Assembly (NCBI GenBank): GCA_938017515.1
Contig: CALIJJ010000044.1
Span: 1 to 42,021, forward strand
Direction of reading: 5' to 3'
Source: an uncultured Pseudanabaenaceae cyanobacterium
GTDB lineage: Bacteria > Cyanobacteriota > Cyanobacteriia > PCC-9006 > JAAUQQ01
DNA: 42,021 bases
The notes beneath the pieces were generated by a model. It was not told where the DNA came from. It saw only the letters and a list, made by a program, of their open reading frames with translations, and searched no databases. Numbering within the stretch: the stretch's first letter is position 1; each line of letters begins with the position of its first letter. Both the position numbers and the translations under genes were made by a program. This document shows positions 26,767 through 35,817 of the stretch, one piece after another.

Positions 26767-27255
26767 TCAAGATTTTCCCATCTCTCGAATAAACTCCAAT
26801 GGCAGGCCATCACTGTCTGCGAGGAACATCACCTCAAAGACGCGATCGCCAATCATCTGCTGCTCGGGCTCCAACAACACCTTGAGTGTTGACGCCGTGA
26901 GCATCGACTCCGCCCCAGGGTCAGTACCAGTCTCAGGTTTCCCCAACACGGCAAAGGTTTCCCGCAGGTCCGTCAGCCAGACCGTCAAGCTGGGCGCAAT
27001 GTTCGTCAAGTCAAAGGACAGATGGTAGTAACCAGTGTAATGCTCATCACCAAAGGCGTCTGCGGTGGGAGCGGGCTGAGGAATCTGAATCAGCTCAATA
27101 CGACCCTCAATGCGACCGGGCTGACCCACCATCCAGCAAGCCAGCGTATATCCCGTGGCAAACTGGGTCTCGATCTCAAATCCGAGCTGACGATAGAAGG
27201 CGATCGCCCGATGGATATCTGCGGTGCGAATCGAAGCGTGATGCATGACGGCCAA
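26767..27255 (-). CDS. VOC family (glyoxalase-like) protein
   Basis: 162 residues with two beta-alpha-beta-beta-beta halves of the vicinal-oxygen-chelate fold: MHHASIRTADIHRAIAFYRQLGFEI at the start and FEVMFLADSDGLPLEFIRE at the end. Likely metal ligands are the N-terminal His of HHAS, a Glu in RIELIQ, the YHLSFD His and the final Glu of LEFI. The family includes glyoxalase I, dioxygenases and resistance proteins; the reaction here is unknown. It lies 30 bases after the TIGR02652-type gene on the same strand, so both are probably one operon. A start at the second Met (27246) is also possible. Confidence 0.9.
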   Translation of the reverse strand: MAVMHHASIRTADIHRAIAFYRQLGFEIETQFATGYTLACWMVGQPGRIEGRIELIQIPQPAPTADAFGDEHYTGYYHLSFDLTNIAPSLTVWLTDLRETFAVLGKPETGTDPGAESMLTASTLKVLLEPEQQMIGDRVFEVMFLADSDGLPLEFIREMGKS

Positions 27256-27285
27256 GGAACAATTCGGACAGGCGCTCCAGGCGCT

Positions 27286-27798
27286 CTACTCAGAGAGGCG
27301 GAAATAGCGGTAGTTGACCGGCACCCCCGGTTCCTTTTCCAAATCAAAATTAATCACCGACCAGCAGGGATTTGCCTCTGCGGTGGGGCTAAATTCAACG
27401 GGTAGCCCATAGAGGCGAGGGGACTTTTCCTCGTGATTCCCCTGCCAGGGGGAACTGCGCTGAAAATAGGACTTAATCAGGGCCTGGTAGCGTTCTGCAA
27501 TGATGACACGGGTGGCACGAAACCCCTGGGTATAGAGGCGATCGAGCGCTTCGTGGATCTCAAAGCGAATGCCGTCGGCGTGGGTGTGCTGGCGATACCA
27601 TTCCTCTTCCCACCGACGCCAGTGACGACCGGATTGGAGATGCACCAGGTCTTCCGTTTTCGGGTCCGCCTCAAAGGCACCATGACGGGGACAGAGATAG
27701 GAGTCGGTCAGCGTCAACGCAGGAATCGTCTGCCGACAGTGAGGACAATTAATTTCTGCACCAAAGATCGGATACTGGGAGATCGTGTCAAACATCAC
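27286..27798 (-). CDS. conserved cyanobacterial protein, TIGR02652-type
   Basis: 170 residues. It has a small N-terminal zinc-ribbon-like part (INCPHCRQTIPALTLTDSYLCPRHGAF: C-x2-C ... C-x2-H), followed by HLQSGRHWRRWEEEWYRQHTH and a domain ending VNYRYFRLSE. This matches, as far as memory allows, the uncharacterised TIGR02652/DUF2396 family found in cyanobacteria. No enzyme motif. It is upstream of the VOC gene in a likely two-gene operon and divergent from the carbonic-anhydrase-like gene. Confidence 0.8.
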   Translation of the reverse strand: MMFDTISQYPIFGAEINCPHCRQTIPALTLTDSYLCPRHGAFEADPKTEDLVHLQSGRHWRRWEEEWYRQHTHADGIRFEIHEALDRLYTQGFRATRVIIAERYQALIKSYFQRSSPWQGNHEEKSPRLYGLPVEFSPTAEANPCWSVINFDLEKEPGVPVNYRYFRLSE

Positions 27799-27986
27799 GC
27801 GCTGTACAACTCCGCCATGCTAAGTAACTTCGCTGCTACGCCAACTCGCGAGAAGAGCGAGTTGCCGGGATTTGTTCTTCTCAACCCATCCCAAACGCCA
27901 GCCCGAAAAACAAACCGAAAAATTGGACGTTGAAAGTCCCAATATTATAGGTGAGCCCCATAGTTTGATGGAATTCGGACTTTACA

Positions 27987-28517
27987 ATGACTCTCTGGCC
28001 TAATCCTGATATTTCTGCCGCTGCCTATGTCTCAGAAGCCTCTACAGTTATGGGCTGCGTCATTTTAGAGTCCGGCGTCAGCGTCTGGCCGGGAGCTGTG
28101 ATTCGCGGAGATATCGAAACAATCCGCATTGGTGCCCATAGCAATATCCAAGATGGCGCAGTGATTCATTGCGACCCCGGGGTTCCCACGGTCCTCGAAG
28201 AATATGTCACCGTGGGGCACCGGGCCGTGCTCCATTCCGCCCACATCGAGCGGGGCGTGTTGGTCGGCATCGGGGCGATTGTGCTCAATGGCGTGCGGGT
28301 GGGCGCAGGCAGCATTTTGGGGGCGGGAACCGTGGTGACCAAAGATGTACCGCCGCGATCGCTCGTCATGGGCGTACCGGGCCAGGTCAAAAAGTCCCTC
28401 TCAGAGCAGCAGGCTGAGGAACTCATCGACCACGCCCGAAAGTACGAGACCCTAGCGCTGGCCCACGCAGGACAAGGCACCGAGTTGGGCTTTGTCGATC
28501 AGCCCCCTAGCTTTTAA
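27987..28517 (+). CDS. gamma-carbonic-anhydrase-like hexapeptide-repeat protein
   Basis: 176 residues folding as a left-handed beta helix of (I/V/L)GxxxxI hexapeptides: SVWPGAVIRGDIETIRIGAHSNIQDGAVIHC, then EEYVTVGHRAVLHSAHIERGVLVGIGAIVLNGVRVG. His61, His78 and His83 are placed like the three zinc ligands of gamma-class carbonic anhydrases. A C-terminal helix (SEQQAEELIDHARKYETLA) closes the trimer. In cyanobacteria such proteins include CcmM-like and YrdA-like members; this short form lacks RuBisCO-small-subunit repeats and may or may not have activity. Divergent from the TIGR02652-type gene. Confidence 0.92.
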   Translation: MTLWPNPDISAAAYVSEASTVMGCVILESGVSVWPGAVIRGDIETIRIGAHSNIQDGAVIHCDPGVPTVLEEYVTVGHRAVLHSAHIERGVLVGIGAIVLNGVRVGAGSILGAGTVVTKDVPPRSLVMGVPGQVKKSLSEQQAEELIDHARKYETLALAHAGQGTELGFVDQPPSF

Positions 28518-28629
28518 TTCCAATCCTTCGGCTTGCGTCTGGAGCACATTTCGCTTTAGGCCAGCCGCTGCATCCAGCAACTTCCGCTGGCTGCAACGGG
28601 AATTTCGGGCGCATCGGTGCAAGATTCTG

Positions 28630-28635
28630 TAAAAT
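28630..28635 (+). promoter_or_regulatory. candidate -10 box of psbY
   Basis: TAAAAT preceded by TG (extended -10, TGTAAAAT) about 47 bases before the psbY start. No good -35 box is seen, so this is tentative. Confidence 0.3.
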
Positions 28636-28681
28636 GCGGATCAAGAAAACCTTTTTATAAATACGTAGGGGAGATAGATCC

Positions 28682-28807
28682 ATGGACTGGCGCATTCTTG
28701 TGGTCATCGCACCGATTCTGCTCGCAGGCAGCTGGGCTGTCTTCAACATCGGCAAAGCAGCTTTGGCTCAAGTTCAAGGCATCCTCGACAAGAGCAAAGA
28801 CGCCTAG
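28682..28807 (+). CDS. psbY: photosystem II protein PsbY
   Basis: 41 residues: [20 protein letters not shown], then [22 protein letters not shown] single membrane helix with the diagnostic MDWR start and VxNI..A..Q.Q..L.K.K pattern of cyanobacterial PsbY. It is a small thylakoid subunit near cytochrome b559 in photosystem II. A strong AGGGGAG ribosome-binding site lies about 9 bases before the ATG. trmFO follows 112 bases downstream on the same strand. Confidence 0.95.
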   Translation: MDWRILVVIAPILLAGSWAVFNIGKAALAQVQGILDKSKDA

Positions 28808-28919
28808 GAACGCAAAGGGATCCAGCTCCACTGGGTCTACACCGGATTCATCACAATCCCAAACGTTTGGTCGGCGATTGCTTCTACGGAGCGATCGCCA
28901 ATTTTTTTATGAGCACACC

Positions 28920-30326
28920 ATGCCTCCATCCACGCCCCACTCTTCTGGAACCTCCCCTCAGCCCATCCATGTGATCGGCGCAGGTCTCGCCGGAACCGAA
29001 GCCGCCTGGCAAATTGCTCGGGCAGGTATTCCGGTCATCCTGCACGAGATGCGCCCGCTGCGCCAAAGCCCTGCCCATCACACCGAACATTTCGCAGAAC
29101 TGGTCTGCAGTAACTCCTTCGGCGCGATGGCCACGGACCGCGCTGCCGGGCTACTCCACGAAGAGCTGCGGCAGTTGGGCTCCGTCGTGATTGGCAAGGC
29201 CGATGAACATTCGGTCCCCGCAGGGGGAGCCCTGGCAGTGGACCGGGCAGTATTCAGCCAAACGCTGACGGAAACCGTGGCGGGTCATCCCCTCGTCGAA
29301 CTGCGCCGCGAAGAGGTCCACAGCATTCCGGAAGACGGCATCGTCGTGCTGACAACCGGCCCCCTCACCAGCCCCGATCTGGCCGAAAAGCTCCAGGCCT
29401 TCACGGGCCAGGACTATTGCAGTTTCTTCGATGCTGCCAGCCCGATCATCGTCGGCGAATCGATCGATCGCGAGATTGCCTTCATGGCCTCCCGCTACGA
29501 TCGCGGCGAAGCGGCTTACCTCAATTGCCCCATGGACAAGGAGCAATACCTGGCCTTCTGGCAAGCACTCCAGGAAGCCGAGCAGGCCGAACTCAAGGAC
29601 TTTGAAAAAGAAACGGCCAAGTTTTTTGAGGGCTGCCTCCCCATCGAAGAACAAGCGCGGCGCGGTGTCGAGACCATGCGCTACGGCCCGCTCAAACCCG
29701 TCGGCCTATTCAACACCGACAAATATGGGGCCTTCGATGCTCCCGAAAATAAGGTGCATAAGCCCTACGCCGTCGTGCAGCTTCGCCAGGAAGACAAAGG
29801 CGGTCAGCTCTGGAATATGGTGGGCTTCCAAACCAATTTGCGCTGGGGCGAGCAAAAGCGGGTCTTCCGGATGATTCCGGGCCTGGAAAAGGCTGAGTTC
29901 GTTCGTATGGGCGTCATGCACCGCAATACGTTCATCAACGCACCGGAGTTACTGGATGCAACCCTCCAGTTTCGCAAACGGCCCACACTCCTGGCTGCGG
30001 GACAACTCGTGGGCACTGAGGGGTATACCGCTGCGGCCGCTGGGGGCTGGTTGGCGGGCACCAATGCGGCACGGGTCGCCAAGGGGCTGGACCCGGTAAC
30101 CCTTCCTCCCACCCTCATGTCAGGTGCCCTATTCGATTTCATTAGCTCGGCGGAACCCAAGCATTTTCAGCCCATGCCCCCGAATTTTGGCATTATCCCT
30201 GCCTTGCCGGAGAAGGTACGCAACAAGCGGGAGCGCTACGGCTGCTACCGCGATCGCGCCCTCGCGGACCTCAACACCTGGCGGGTACAGCTAGACGCCC
30301 CCGCCCTCGCTGGCGTCCCAGGCTAG
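28920..30326 (+). CDS. trmFO: methylenetetrahydrofolate-tRNA-(uracil-5-)-methyltransferase TrmFO
   Basis: 468 residues from ATG 28920; the frame is open farther upstream but runs through psbY in another frame, so the longer version is not real. The enzyme makes 5-methyluridine at position 54 of tRNA using FAD and methylene-tetrahydrofolate. Motifs: [87 protein letters not shown]. The ending ([17 protein letters not shown]...[11 protein letters not shown]) is complete. It converges on the comFB gene with a 26-base gap. Confidence 0.96.
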   Translation: MPPSTPHSSGTSPQPIHVIGAGLAGTEAAWQIARAGIPVILHEMRPLRQSPAHHTEHFAELVCSNSFGAMATDRAAGLLHEELRQLGSVVIGKADEHSVPAGGALAVDRAVFSQTLTETVAGHPLVELRREEVHSIPEDGIVVLTTGPLTSPDLAEKLQAFTGQDYCSFFDAASPIIVGESIDREIAFMASRYDRGEAAYLNCPMDKEQYLAFWQALQEAEQAELKDFEKETAKFFEGCLPIEEQARRGVETMRYGPLKPVGLFNTDKYGAFDAPENKVHKPYAVVQLRQEDKGGQLWNMVGFQTNLRWGEQKRVFRMIPGLEKAEFVRMGVMHRNTFINAPELLDATLQFRKRPTLLAAGQLVGTEGYTAAAAGGWLAGTNAARVAKGLDPVTLPPTLMSGALFDFISSAEPKHFQPMPPNFGIIPALPEKVRNKRERYGCYRDRALADLNTWRVQLDAPALAGVPG

Positions 30327-30352
30327 TCGCTGCGGTACATCGCATCACGGCA

Positions 30353-31102
30353 CTAATACCCCCGCTGATGGAGAGGATGATTATCCCAATCAAAGGATTC
30401 ATCATCAATGTACGTCAGAGGTGCCCCCTCATCGGCTGCTTGTGTGGAGGATGTCTGTGGGGCTGGAGAGGAAGCTGACGCCCCTGACTTGGAGGCCCCA
30501 GACTTTGGCATCTCATCGGGGAAATTCATTTTCCCCTCCACCAACAGTCGCTGAATCGTCGGCACCAGGGTGTCCCAGCTCAGGTCTTTGTCCTGGAGCA
30601 ACATCCGCAGCTGTGCCATGGGCGCTTCGGCGATGTCAGGCATGCAATCGCCCACTGGACTCATGGCCCGCAGCGGGTCCTGCTGCACCGCAATCATGGC
30701 TCGGCGCACAGCCGTTGCGACATCCTTGTGCAGATCTCCCTTGCCGCGCACCCACTGCTGCCGCCAGCCCTTGGAACTGGTGACATAGAGACTCGGCAAA
30801 CGATTGAGAGCGTAGGCCATAACCTGGGCTCGCTTCACCATCGCCCGATCCTTATCGGAGAGCTTCCGCAACTGCAGATCAATTTCCCCTTCAATCAACA
30901 CTTCCATCACATTACGGGGGGTTGCATCGGCCGCATCAACCGTACGTCGGCCACTCCCTCCGACACGCCTATCCCCCGCACGTCGGTCGCCGGAACGGGC
31001 AGAGCGTCGGTCGGCTCGCTGACGAATTGCATCCGCTTGACGCCGAAGCCCTGGACTCATGGATGAATGACTTGAATGGGAATGATTTGAGGATGCATCC
31101 AT
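30353..31102 (-). CDS. ComFB-domain protein (putative cyclic-dinucleotide receptor)
   Basis: 249 residues from ATG 31102; 41 upstream in-frame codons look non-coding. The ComFB domain occupies ~55-160: NVMEVLIEGEIDLQL, then VMAYALNRLPSLYVTSSKGWRQQW and DVATAVRRAMIAVQQDP. Before it is an Arg/Asp/Gly-rich stretch (RRSARSGDRRAGDRR), and after it a Ser/Ala/Pro tail ending DWDNHPLHQRGY. ComFB was named as a late competence protein in Bacillus; cyanobacterial ComFB-domain proteins have been reported to bind c-di-GMP. The gene stands alone, converging with trmFO. Which signal it reads here is not visible. Confidence 0.9.
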   Translation of the reverse strand: MDASSNHSHSSHSSMSPGLRRQADAIRQRADRRSARSGDRRAGDRRVGGSGRRTVDAADATPRNVMEVLIEGEIDLQLRKLSDKDRAMVKRAQVMAYALNRLPSLYVTSSKGWRQQWVRGKGDLHKDVATAVRRAMIAVQQDPLRAMSPVGDCMPDIAEAPMAQLRMLLQDKDLSWDTLVPTIQRLLVEGKMNFPDEMPKSGASKSGASASSPAPQTSSTQAADEGAPLTYIDDESFDWDNHPLHQRGY

Positions 31103-31495
31103 TGCTGTTGGTGTCTCTTTGTAGGTGAAGTGATGCGTGATTGGTGGGAGGAGGTCAAGCGGTCGAGTGATCGGACGACGGCCCCGTGACGCTCTCTCCG
31201 TGAATGCATCCAGTGTGGCGAGCAAATCGGGCGATCGCAGCCCTTTGGTCGAAAAAATACACTTACTTCTAAGTAATTGCCGACAGAAGCAACGGTAGAT
31301 AAATTATTTTGTCTTAGGGCGAAATAATTGCGAGGTTTGACGTACGTAATTTCCCTGATTTACCTCAAAGCCTGCGCCATTCCTACGCCAGCTCCCAGGC
31401 CGATCTAAGCCATTCCCCTAGGACGCATACTTAGAAGCAACAATGATCACCCACCAAAGATCACCCATCAAGGATCACCCATCAAAGCAACTGAC
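31103..31495. other. comFB-rnz intergenic region
   Basis: About 390 bases between two leftward genes, containing the 14-bp array at 31445-31486. AT-rich segment near 31290-31340. No ORF, tRNA or clear terminator seen. Confidence 0.45.
31445..31486. repeat. 14-bp tandem repeat, 3 copies
   Basis: Units GATCACCCACCAAA, GATCACCCATCAAG and GATCACCCATCAAA, 9 bases beyond the stop of the leftward rnz gene. Confidence 0.92.
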
Positions 31496-32428
31496 CTAGG
31501 CAGCCTGGGGTACGTCGTAGGTCATAAAGTCGTGGGCCAGGATCGTATTGGGGAAGATTGCCCGAGCTTCGTCGCGCAAATTGTCCAGCGTGACCGCGTT
31601 CCCCGGCGCATAGCGGGGACTGAAGTGGGTCATGATCAGCTGCTTCACCCCGGCAGCCAGGGCCACTTGGGCCGCCATCGTGGAGGTGGAGTGCATACGT
31701 TGAAAGGCCAGTTCCGCATCCTGATGGGCAAACGTTGCCTCATGAATCAGGACATCGGCCCCTTGGGCGAGCTCCACTGCCCCCTCGCAAAACACGGTGT
31801 CTGTGCAGTAAACCACCTTGCGCCCCGGTCGGGTTGGACCACAGAGTTCCGAGCCACGGATAATGCGCCCATCCGCGAGGGTGACGGTCTTGCCCGATTT
31901 TAGATCGCCATAGACCGGCCCTGGCGGAATCCCCAGCGCCTGGGCCTTAGCGAGGTCAAAACGGCCTGGCTTATCCTTCTCTTCGATGCGATAGCCAAAG
32001 GCAGGTACCCGGTGCTTGAGGGGACCGCAGCTAATTTTGAACTCCGCATCCTCATGGAGGAGTCCGGGCTTCACCGTGTGGAGCTTGAGCGGATAGGAAA
32101 AATGGGTTTGGGAATGGAGTCCACAGGCTTTGAGATAGTCCTTGAGGGCACGGGGACCGTAGATATCGATGCGTTCGGGATTGCCTGCGAGGCCGCAACT
32201 CGCCAAAAGACCCATGAGGCCAAAGGTATGGTCGCCATGCATATGGGTGACAAAGACACGGCGCATCTGGCTCACCCGGAGGTCGCTGCGCAAAAACTGA
32301 TGCTGGGTGCCTTCGCCACAGTCAAACAGCCACAGCTCCGCCCGCTGGGGCAAGCGTAGGGCGATCGCCGAAACATTGCGCGATCTGGTCGGTACTCCAG
32401 AGCTGGTTCCCAAAAACGTTAGCTGCAC
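31496..32428 (-). CDS. rnz: ribonuclease Z
   Basis: 310 residues from GTG 32428, giving the family's normal start [18 protein letters not shown]; a GGGAGG site 5 bases upstream supports it over longer in-frame starts. A metallo-beta-lactamase fold endonuclease that trims the 3' trailer of pre-tRNAs. The zinc motif [11 protein letters not shown] is intact, with further ligands in [17 protein letters not shown] and [10 protein letters not shown]. It is a homodimeric cytoplasmic enzyme. A 14-bp tandem array lies just after its stop. Confidence 0.96.
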   Translation of the reverse strand: MQLTFLGTSSGVPTRSRNVSAIALRLPQRAELWLFDCGEGTQHQFLRSDLRVSQMRRVFVTHMHGDHTFGLMGLLASCGLAGNPERIDIYGPRALKDYLKACGLHSQTHFSYPLKLHTVKPGLLHEDAEFKISCGPLKHRVPAFGYRIEEKDKPGRFDLAKAQALGIPPGPVYGDLKSGKTVTLADGRIIRGSELCGPTRPGRKVVYCTDTVFCEGAVELAQGADVLIHEATFAHQDAELAFQRMHSTSTMAAQVALAAGVKQLIMTHFSPRYAPGNAVTLDNLRDEARAIFPNTILAHDFMTYDVPQAA

Positions 32429-32433
32429 ATTGG

Positions 32434-32439
32434 CCTCCC
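32434..32439 (-). promoter_or_regulatory. Shine-Dalgarno site deciding the rnz GTG start
   Basis: CCTCCC on the plus strand (GGGAGG on the coding strand), 5 bases before GTG 32428. Confidence 0.75.
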
Positions 32440-32970
32440 GAGCCCACAGGCCTTCCAAAAGCATTTTGGGCCACATCGACTCTGTTATGAGTGGGCCCTA
32501 TCGAATCCTATCGCGGATGTTGGGTCTGGGATTTGATTACTTTGATCAATAAAAAATCGACAGAACTACGGTCGTAGAAAATTCTGGCATCCGCCACAAT
32601 GGCGAACGCACCCTCCGTGACGGTTTGCATGAATATCTTGCGTGACTATCTTGCGTGACGGTTTGCATGAATATCACGGTTTGCATGAATATCTATGGGC
32701 AAAGGCCAATAAAGATTCCATGAACGCTTTTTCCCAAGCTGTCGTCCAACCAGCCAACGCGGTATGGTTATGAGCGAATTATGGTTAACTCGCGCAAATT
32801 CTATATGTCTATGACACATGTCCATGCTACCGAGCAACATCGGATCTAAGACATCCGGAACCGATATGTGACTCTCTGCGTCCGATAATCCAGTGCAACC
32901 CGCAAAACGAATGATTACCCCCACCGGGTTTGCCACAAGAATTTTTACTTTGACTGCCTAAGGAGACCTC
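32440..32970. other. rnz-SpoIID divergent intergenic region
   Basis: About 530 bases between divergent genes, with a nested tandem array at 32616-32694. The stretch 32750-32950 is the likely promoter region of the SpoIID-type gene. Nothing else recognised. Confidence 0.45.
32616..32694. repeat. nested tandem repeat around GTTTGCATGAATATC
   Basis: Three copies of (CGTGA)CGGTTTGCATGAATATC, two separated by a short CGTGACTATCTTG partial copy. Periods vary (25, 13, 23, 18), indicating successive partial duplications. Confidence 0.85.
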
Positions 32971-34284
32971 ATGGTTGCTGACTCTAGCGCCCTCGCTGCG
33001 TCGGGCACTTGCTCAAACCGTCGTGCGCCTCACCCCAGCTGTGCATCTCGCCTCAAAACATTGAATTCCAATCCAACGTCTATCCCGACCCAAGTTTCTA
33101 TGAACGGTTCTAAAACCAGCCCCTCTCTCCTGGTCCGTTTGGCAACATCCTGGCGTGGCAAGTTGGGGGGCCTGGGTCTAATGACCCTGCTACTGACCCT
33201 GGCCAACCCAGCCAATGCCCTAGAAATTCGGGTCGCCATTGAAGAAAGCGCACGGGCCGTTCAAGTCGGCGCTTCCACCAATGCAATTGTTAAAACCGCA
33301 GCGGGAGAGCCCCTGGGCCAGCTCAAAGCCATGGGCGGCAATGATGCTCAGGTCTCCCGAGGGCAAGTCAGCCTGGGACCTTGGAGCGCGGGTCAAGTAT
33401 GGGTCGAGCCCACCGACGGCGGCTTAGTTTGGATTGACGGTAGCTGGTATCGCGGTCGTGTCTTGCTCACCCCCACGGGCAATGGTCTCACCGCCGTCAA
33501 CTATGTTGACCTAGAGGAATATCTCTATAGCGTTGTCGCCAGTGAAATGCCCACAAGTTGGCACCTGGAAGCCCTCAAAGCCCAGGCCGTTGCGGCGCGT
33601 TCCTACGCCGTGAACAAACACCAGCGCACCGCCACCGCCCTCTACGACGTCAAAGACACAACGAGTTCCCAGGTCTACCGAGGCGTTGCCGCAGAAACCG
33701 ACTCGACCCGTAAGGCGGTCAAGGGCACGGACAGCAAAGTGCTGACCTACGGCGGCAAAGTCATTGAAGCGGTGTTTCATTCTTCCTCCGGTGGCCACAC
33801 GGAAAACTCCGAGCATGTTTGGTCTTCGCCCCTGCCCTACCTCAAAGGCGTTCCAGACTTCGACCAGGATGCCCCGGTGTTCCAGTGGAACAAGCAATTT
33901 TCGGCCTCTCAGCTGCGCAGCAAGCTGACCGCAAAGTTTGGCCAAGACATCAAGGGAATCGGTAATATTGTTGCGATCGCACCTGTCGTTGCCAGTCCCC
34001 ACGGACGTATCAAAACCCTCAGCCTCCAGGGCGATCGCGGCAGCAAAACCGTCAAAGCCGCCCATGTGCGTCAGGCCCTCGGACTACGCAGCACGCTGTT
34101 CACCGCAGAAGCCTACGGTTCAGCCAAGGCCAGCGACACCACCTTCGTTTTCCAAGGACGCGGCTACGGCCATGGTATTGGCATGAGCCAGTACGGTGCA
34201 CGGGGTATGGCAGAGCAGGGCAACAGCTTCGAGCAAATCCTGGGTCACTACTACCGCAATGCTTATCTATCTGAAGTTGACTAG
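32971..34284 (+). CDS. SpoIID/LytB domain lytic protein
   Basis: 437 residues. The start at 32971 has an AGGAGA site, placing ~55 basic/Ser-rich residues before a signal-peptide core (LGLMTLLLTLANPANALE). A second Met at 33101 would start closer to the signal. The exported part carries a SpoIID/LytB domain: VDLEEYLYSVVASEMPTSWH (catalytic Glu of SEMP), LKAQAVAARSYAV, HSSSGGHTE, and C-terminal GRGYGHGIGMSQYGARGMAE. SpoIID proteins cleave denuded peptidoglycan glycan strands; cyanobacterial homologues are probably wall-remodelling enzymes of cell separation. The last codons and stop lie in a 14-bp tandem array. Confidence 0.93.
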   Translation: MVADSSALAASGTCSNRRAPHPSCASRLKTLNSNPTSIPTQVSMNGSKTSPSLLVRLATSWRGKLGGLGLMTLLLTLANPANALEIRVAIEESARAVQVGASTNAIVKTAAGEPLGQLKAMGGNDAQVSRGQVSLGPWSAGQVWVEPTDGGLVWIDGSWYRGRVLLTPTGNGLTAVNYVDLEEYLYSVVASEMPTSWHLEALKAQAVAARSYAVNKHQRTATALYDVKDTTSSQVYRGVAAETDSTRKAVKGTDSKVLTYGGKVIEAVFHSSSGGHTENSEHVWSSPLPYLKGVPDFDQDAPVFQWNKQFSASQLRSKLTAKFGQDIKGIGNIVAIAPVVASPHGRIKTLSLQGDRGSKTVKAAHVRQALGLRSTLFTAEAYGSAKASDTTFVFQGRGYGHGIGMSQYGARGMAEQGNSFEQILGHYYRNAYLSEVD

Positions 34285-34312
34285 CTGAAGTTGACTAGCT
34301 GAAGCTGATTAA
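34271..34312. repeat. 14-bp tandem repeat, 3 copies, containing a stop codon
   Basis: Units CTGAAGTTGACTAG, CTGAAGTTGACTAG and CTGAAGCTGATTAA. The first encodes the last residues (EVD) and TAG stop of the SpoIID-type protein; the copies follow in the 3' untranslated region. Confidence 0.93.
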
Positions 34313-34335
34313 GTGAGCGGACACAACTCTCTCGC

Positions 34336-34430
34336 GGACCGGGCTTCGGCTTCGCTCAGCCCTCGGCCCTGGCACACTCACGGTTTCGCGGTTTGAGCGA
34401 ACCCGGTCCCTCTGAGCTTGTGTCGAAGGG
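34336..34430. repeat. inverted-repeat element, possible dispersed repeat
   Basis: GGACCGGGCTTCG at 34336-34348 pairs with CGAACCCGGTCC at 34398-34409, with one bulged base. Flanking text (GCTCAG ... CTGAGCTTGTGTCGAAGGG) resembles small TTCGACAAGCTCAG-type repeats seen in many bacteria. Placed between the SpoIID-type and 2OG-oxygenase genes. Confidence 0.5.
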
Positions 34431-34550
34431 AAACCAGCGGAAGCAAAGGCTATGTTTATTTCAGGCCACCGACTTACCCCCCTGAGGCAAAGTCGTTGCA
34501 GCCGAGGCAACGCCCTAGACTAACCCCAAAAAGTTGTATCAGCGCCAAAC

Positions 34551-35513
34551 CTAAACCACAAGGGCTGGGGGTTGCGCTTGTACAATCTCGGGGGCATCTC
34601 GCCAAAAGATACATTCCCTTTGGGCATCCGTGAGCTCCGCAGCAACGCGCGCCAGCTCTGTTTCGGGCAAGGAATGCTTGCAATAGTAGGGACGGCGGGG
34701 GAGGCGTGAGGTGTAGTCGTAGAAAAGCGTGTAGCGATCGCGTTTGGGCACCTTTCCACGGTGAATCAGGCTACCGGAATCGACAATAATGACTGTCCCC
34801 TTGGGACCCGTGCAAGAGCGCCATTCCCCTGGCTGCACGAGATTTTCCACGGCACCACGACGAATATAGCCGCCAGAATGGTTAAGCTGGCCCAACATCG
34901 CCTCGCTCAAAGGCTTCGGTAAATATTCGAAGGGTCCACCCTCCCCATCCACATCGTTGAGATAGACAGCCACCTTTAGCGTATGGTCGTCTTCCATGTC
35001 GGTGTGCCAGAGACGCGATCGCCGCACAATGTTGCGCGGCAGATCCTGACGCAGGTAGACACCATGGTATGCAACGGGTAACTGCAGATAAGCTTCAAGC
35101 AGATTGAGCAAACGAGACTGTAGTCCCCAGGCAAAAATGCCTGGATATTGGGCCATGAGGGTTGGGGATGCTGTCTTGAGAAAGGTCCCCGGCGCCGTGG
35201 ACTGCGTCTGATTCAGAATCGTTTTGACGACTTCAGACTGTGTCAGCAATTGCTCGGTTTGCCCTAGGCCCAAAGCCTCTAGGGAAGTCATCGCAATACC
35301 GTCGGTTTGCAGGGCATGGAGAAGGGGGCGATCGCGAAGGCTCAGGTTGGGGAGCCGGGGGGCGTGGTGGGCAATTGCATCGCGCTGCCGCTTCTGGTGC
35401 AGCCTCTGAAGCGTAGGCAAATTGCCGAACCGACGACGACAAAGATTGAGAACCCTCAGGGAATGATTCCGTTTAACTGTTTGCATCTTTGAAAGGAAGG
35501 GAGAGTCACACAA
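34551..35513 (-). CDS. 2OG-Fe(II) dioxygenase-like protein (PhyH type)
   Basis: 320 residues. The C-terminal two thirds have the iron and 2-oxoglutarate motifs of the phytanoyl-CoA dioxygenase group: LWHTDMEDD (His170 and Asp172), VYLNDVDGEGGPFEYLP, GTVIIVDSGSLIHRG (His251) and R260 in KRDRYTLFYDY. The first ~65 residues are basic and helical (RNHSLRVLNLCRRRF). Met10 (35486) is an alternative start. The substrate is unknown; family members hydroxylate lipids, sugars or natural products. It lies downstream of the exosortase gene on the same strand but behind that gene's terminator. Confidence 0.88.
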   Translation of the reverse strand: MCDSPFLSKMQTVKRNHSLRVLNLCRRRFGNLPTLQRLHQKRQRDAIAHHAPRLPNLSLRDRPLLHALQTDGIAMTSLEALGLGQTEQLLTQSEVVKTILNQTQSTAPGTFLKTASPTLMAQYPGIFAWGLQSRLLNLLEAYLQLPVAYHGVYLRQDLPRNIVRRSRLWHTDMEDDHTLKVAVYLNDVDGEGGPFEYLPKPLSEAMLGQLNHSGGYIRRGAVENLVQPGEWRSCTGPKGTVIIVDSGSLIHRGKVPKRDRYTLFYDYTSRLPRRPYYCKHSLPETELARVAAELTDAQRECIFWRDAPEIVQAQPPALVV

Positions 35514-35817
35514 GATGCACAGGTGGGCCAGGCATCGTATTAGCCCAAGCCAGGCCTATATTATAGGCAAAAAAGCAGAGACATCAGCGTATTCACCTAA
35601 AAAATACCAAAATCATCCATTTGTTAGCAACTGAGACAATTAATCTTACTCTTTCAAGCAAATGCGAAGGGATGTATACAAATCACGTCCGATTGACTAA
35701 CTAGTCCAACAATCAGAACGAAGGCAAAAAGAAGCCACCTGCATAATGTAGGTGGCTTCAAAGAGAATAGAATAAACTTGGTTTTATAGAGTAAAAACTC
35801 TAATTTTTAGACGTTTC
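35514..35817. other. AT-rich spacer with exosortase terminator
   Basis: 304 bases; AT-rich, no ORF. It contains the terminator at 35726-35759, and the rest is the presumed promoter region of the oxygenase gene. Confidence 0.5.
35726..35759 (-). terminator. rho-independent terminator of the exosortase gene
   Basis: GAAGCCACCT (35731-35740) pairs with AGGTGGCTTC (35750-35759). On the coding (minus) strand the stem is followed by a T run (TTCTTTTTG). Confidence 0.87.

Noticed and set aside
28617..28919. N-terminal extension of trmFO
   Set aside because: It overlaps psbY in another frame, and the conserved FAD motif begins shortly after ATG 28920.
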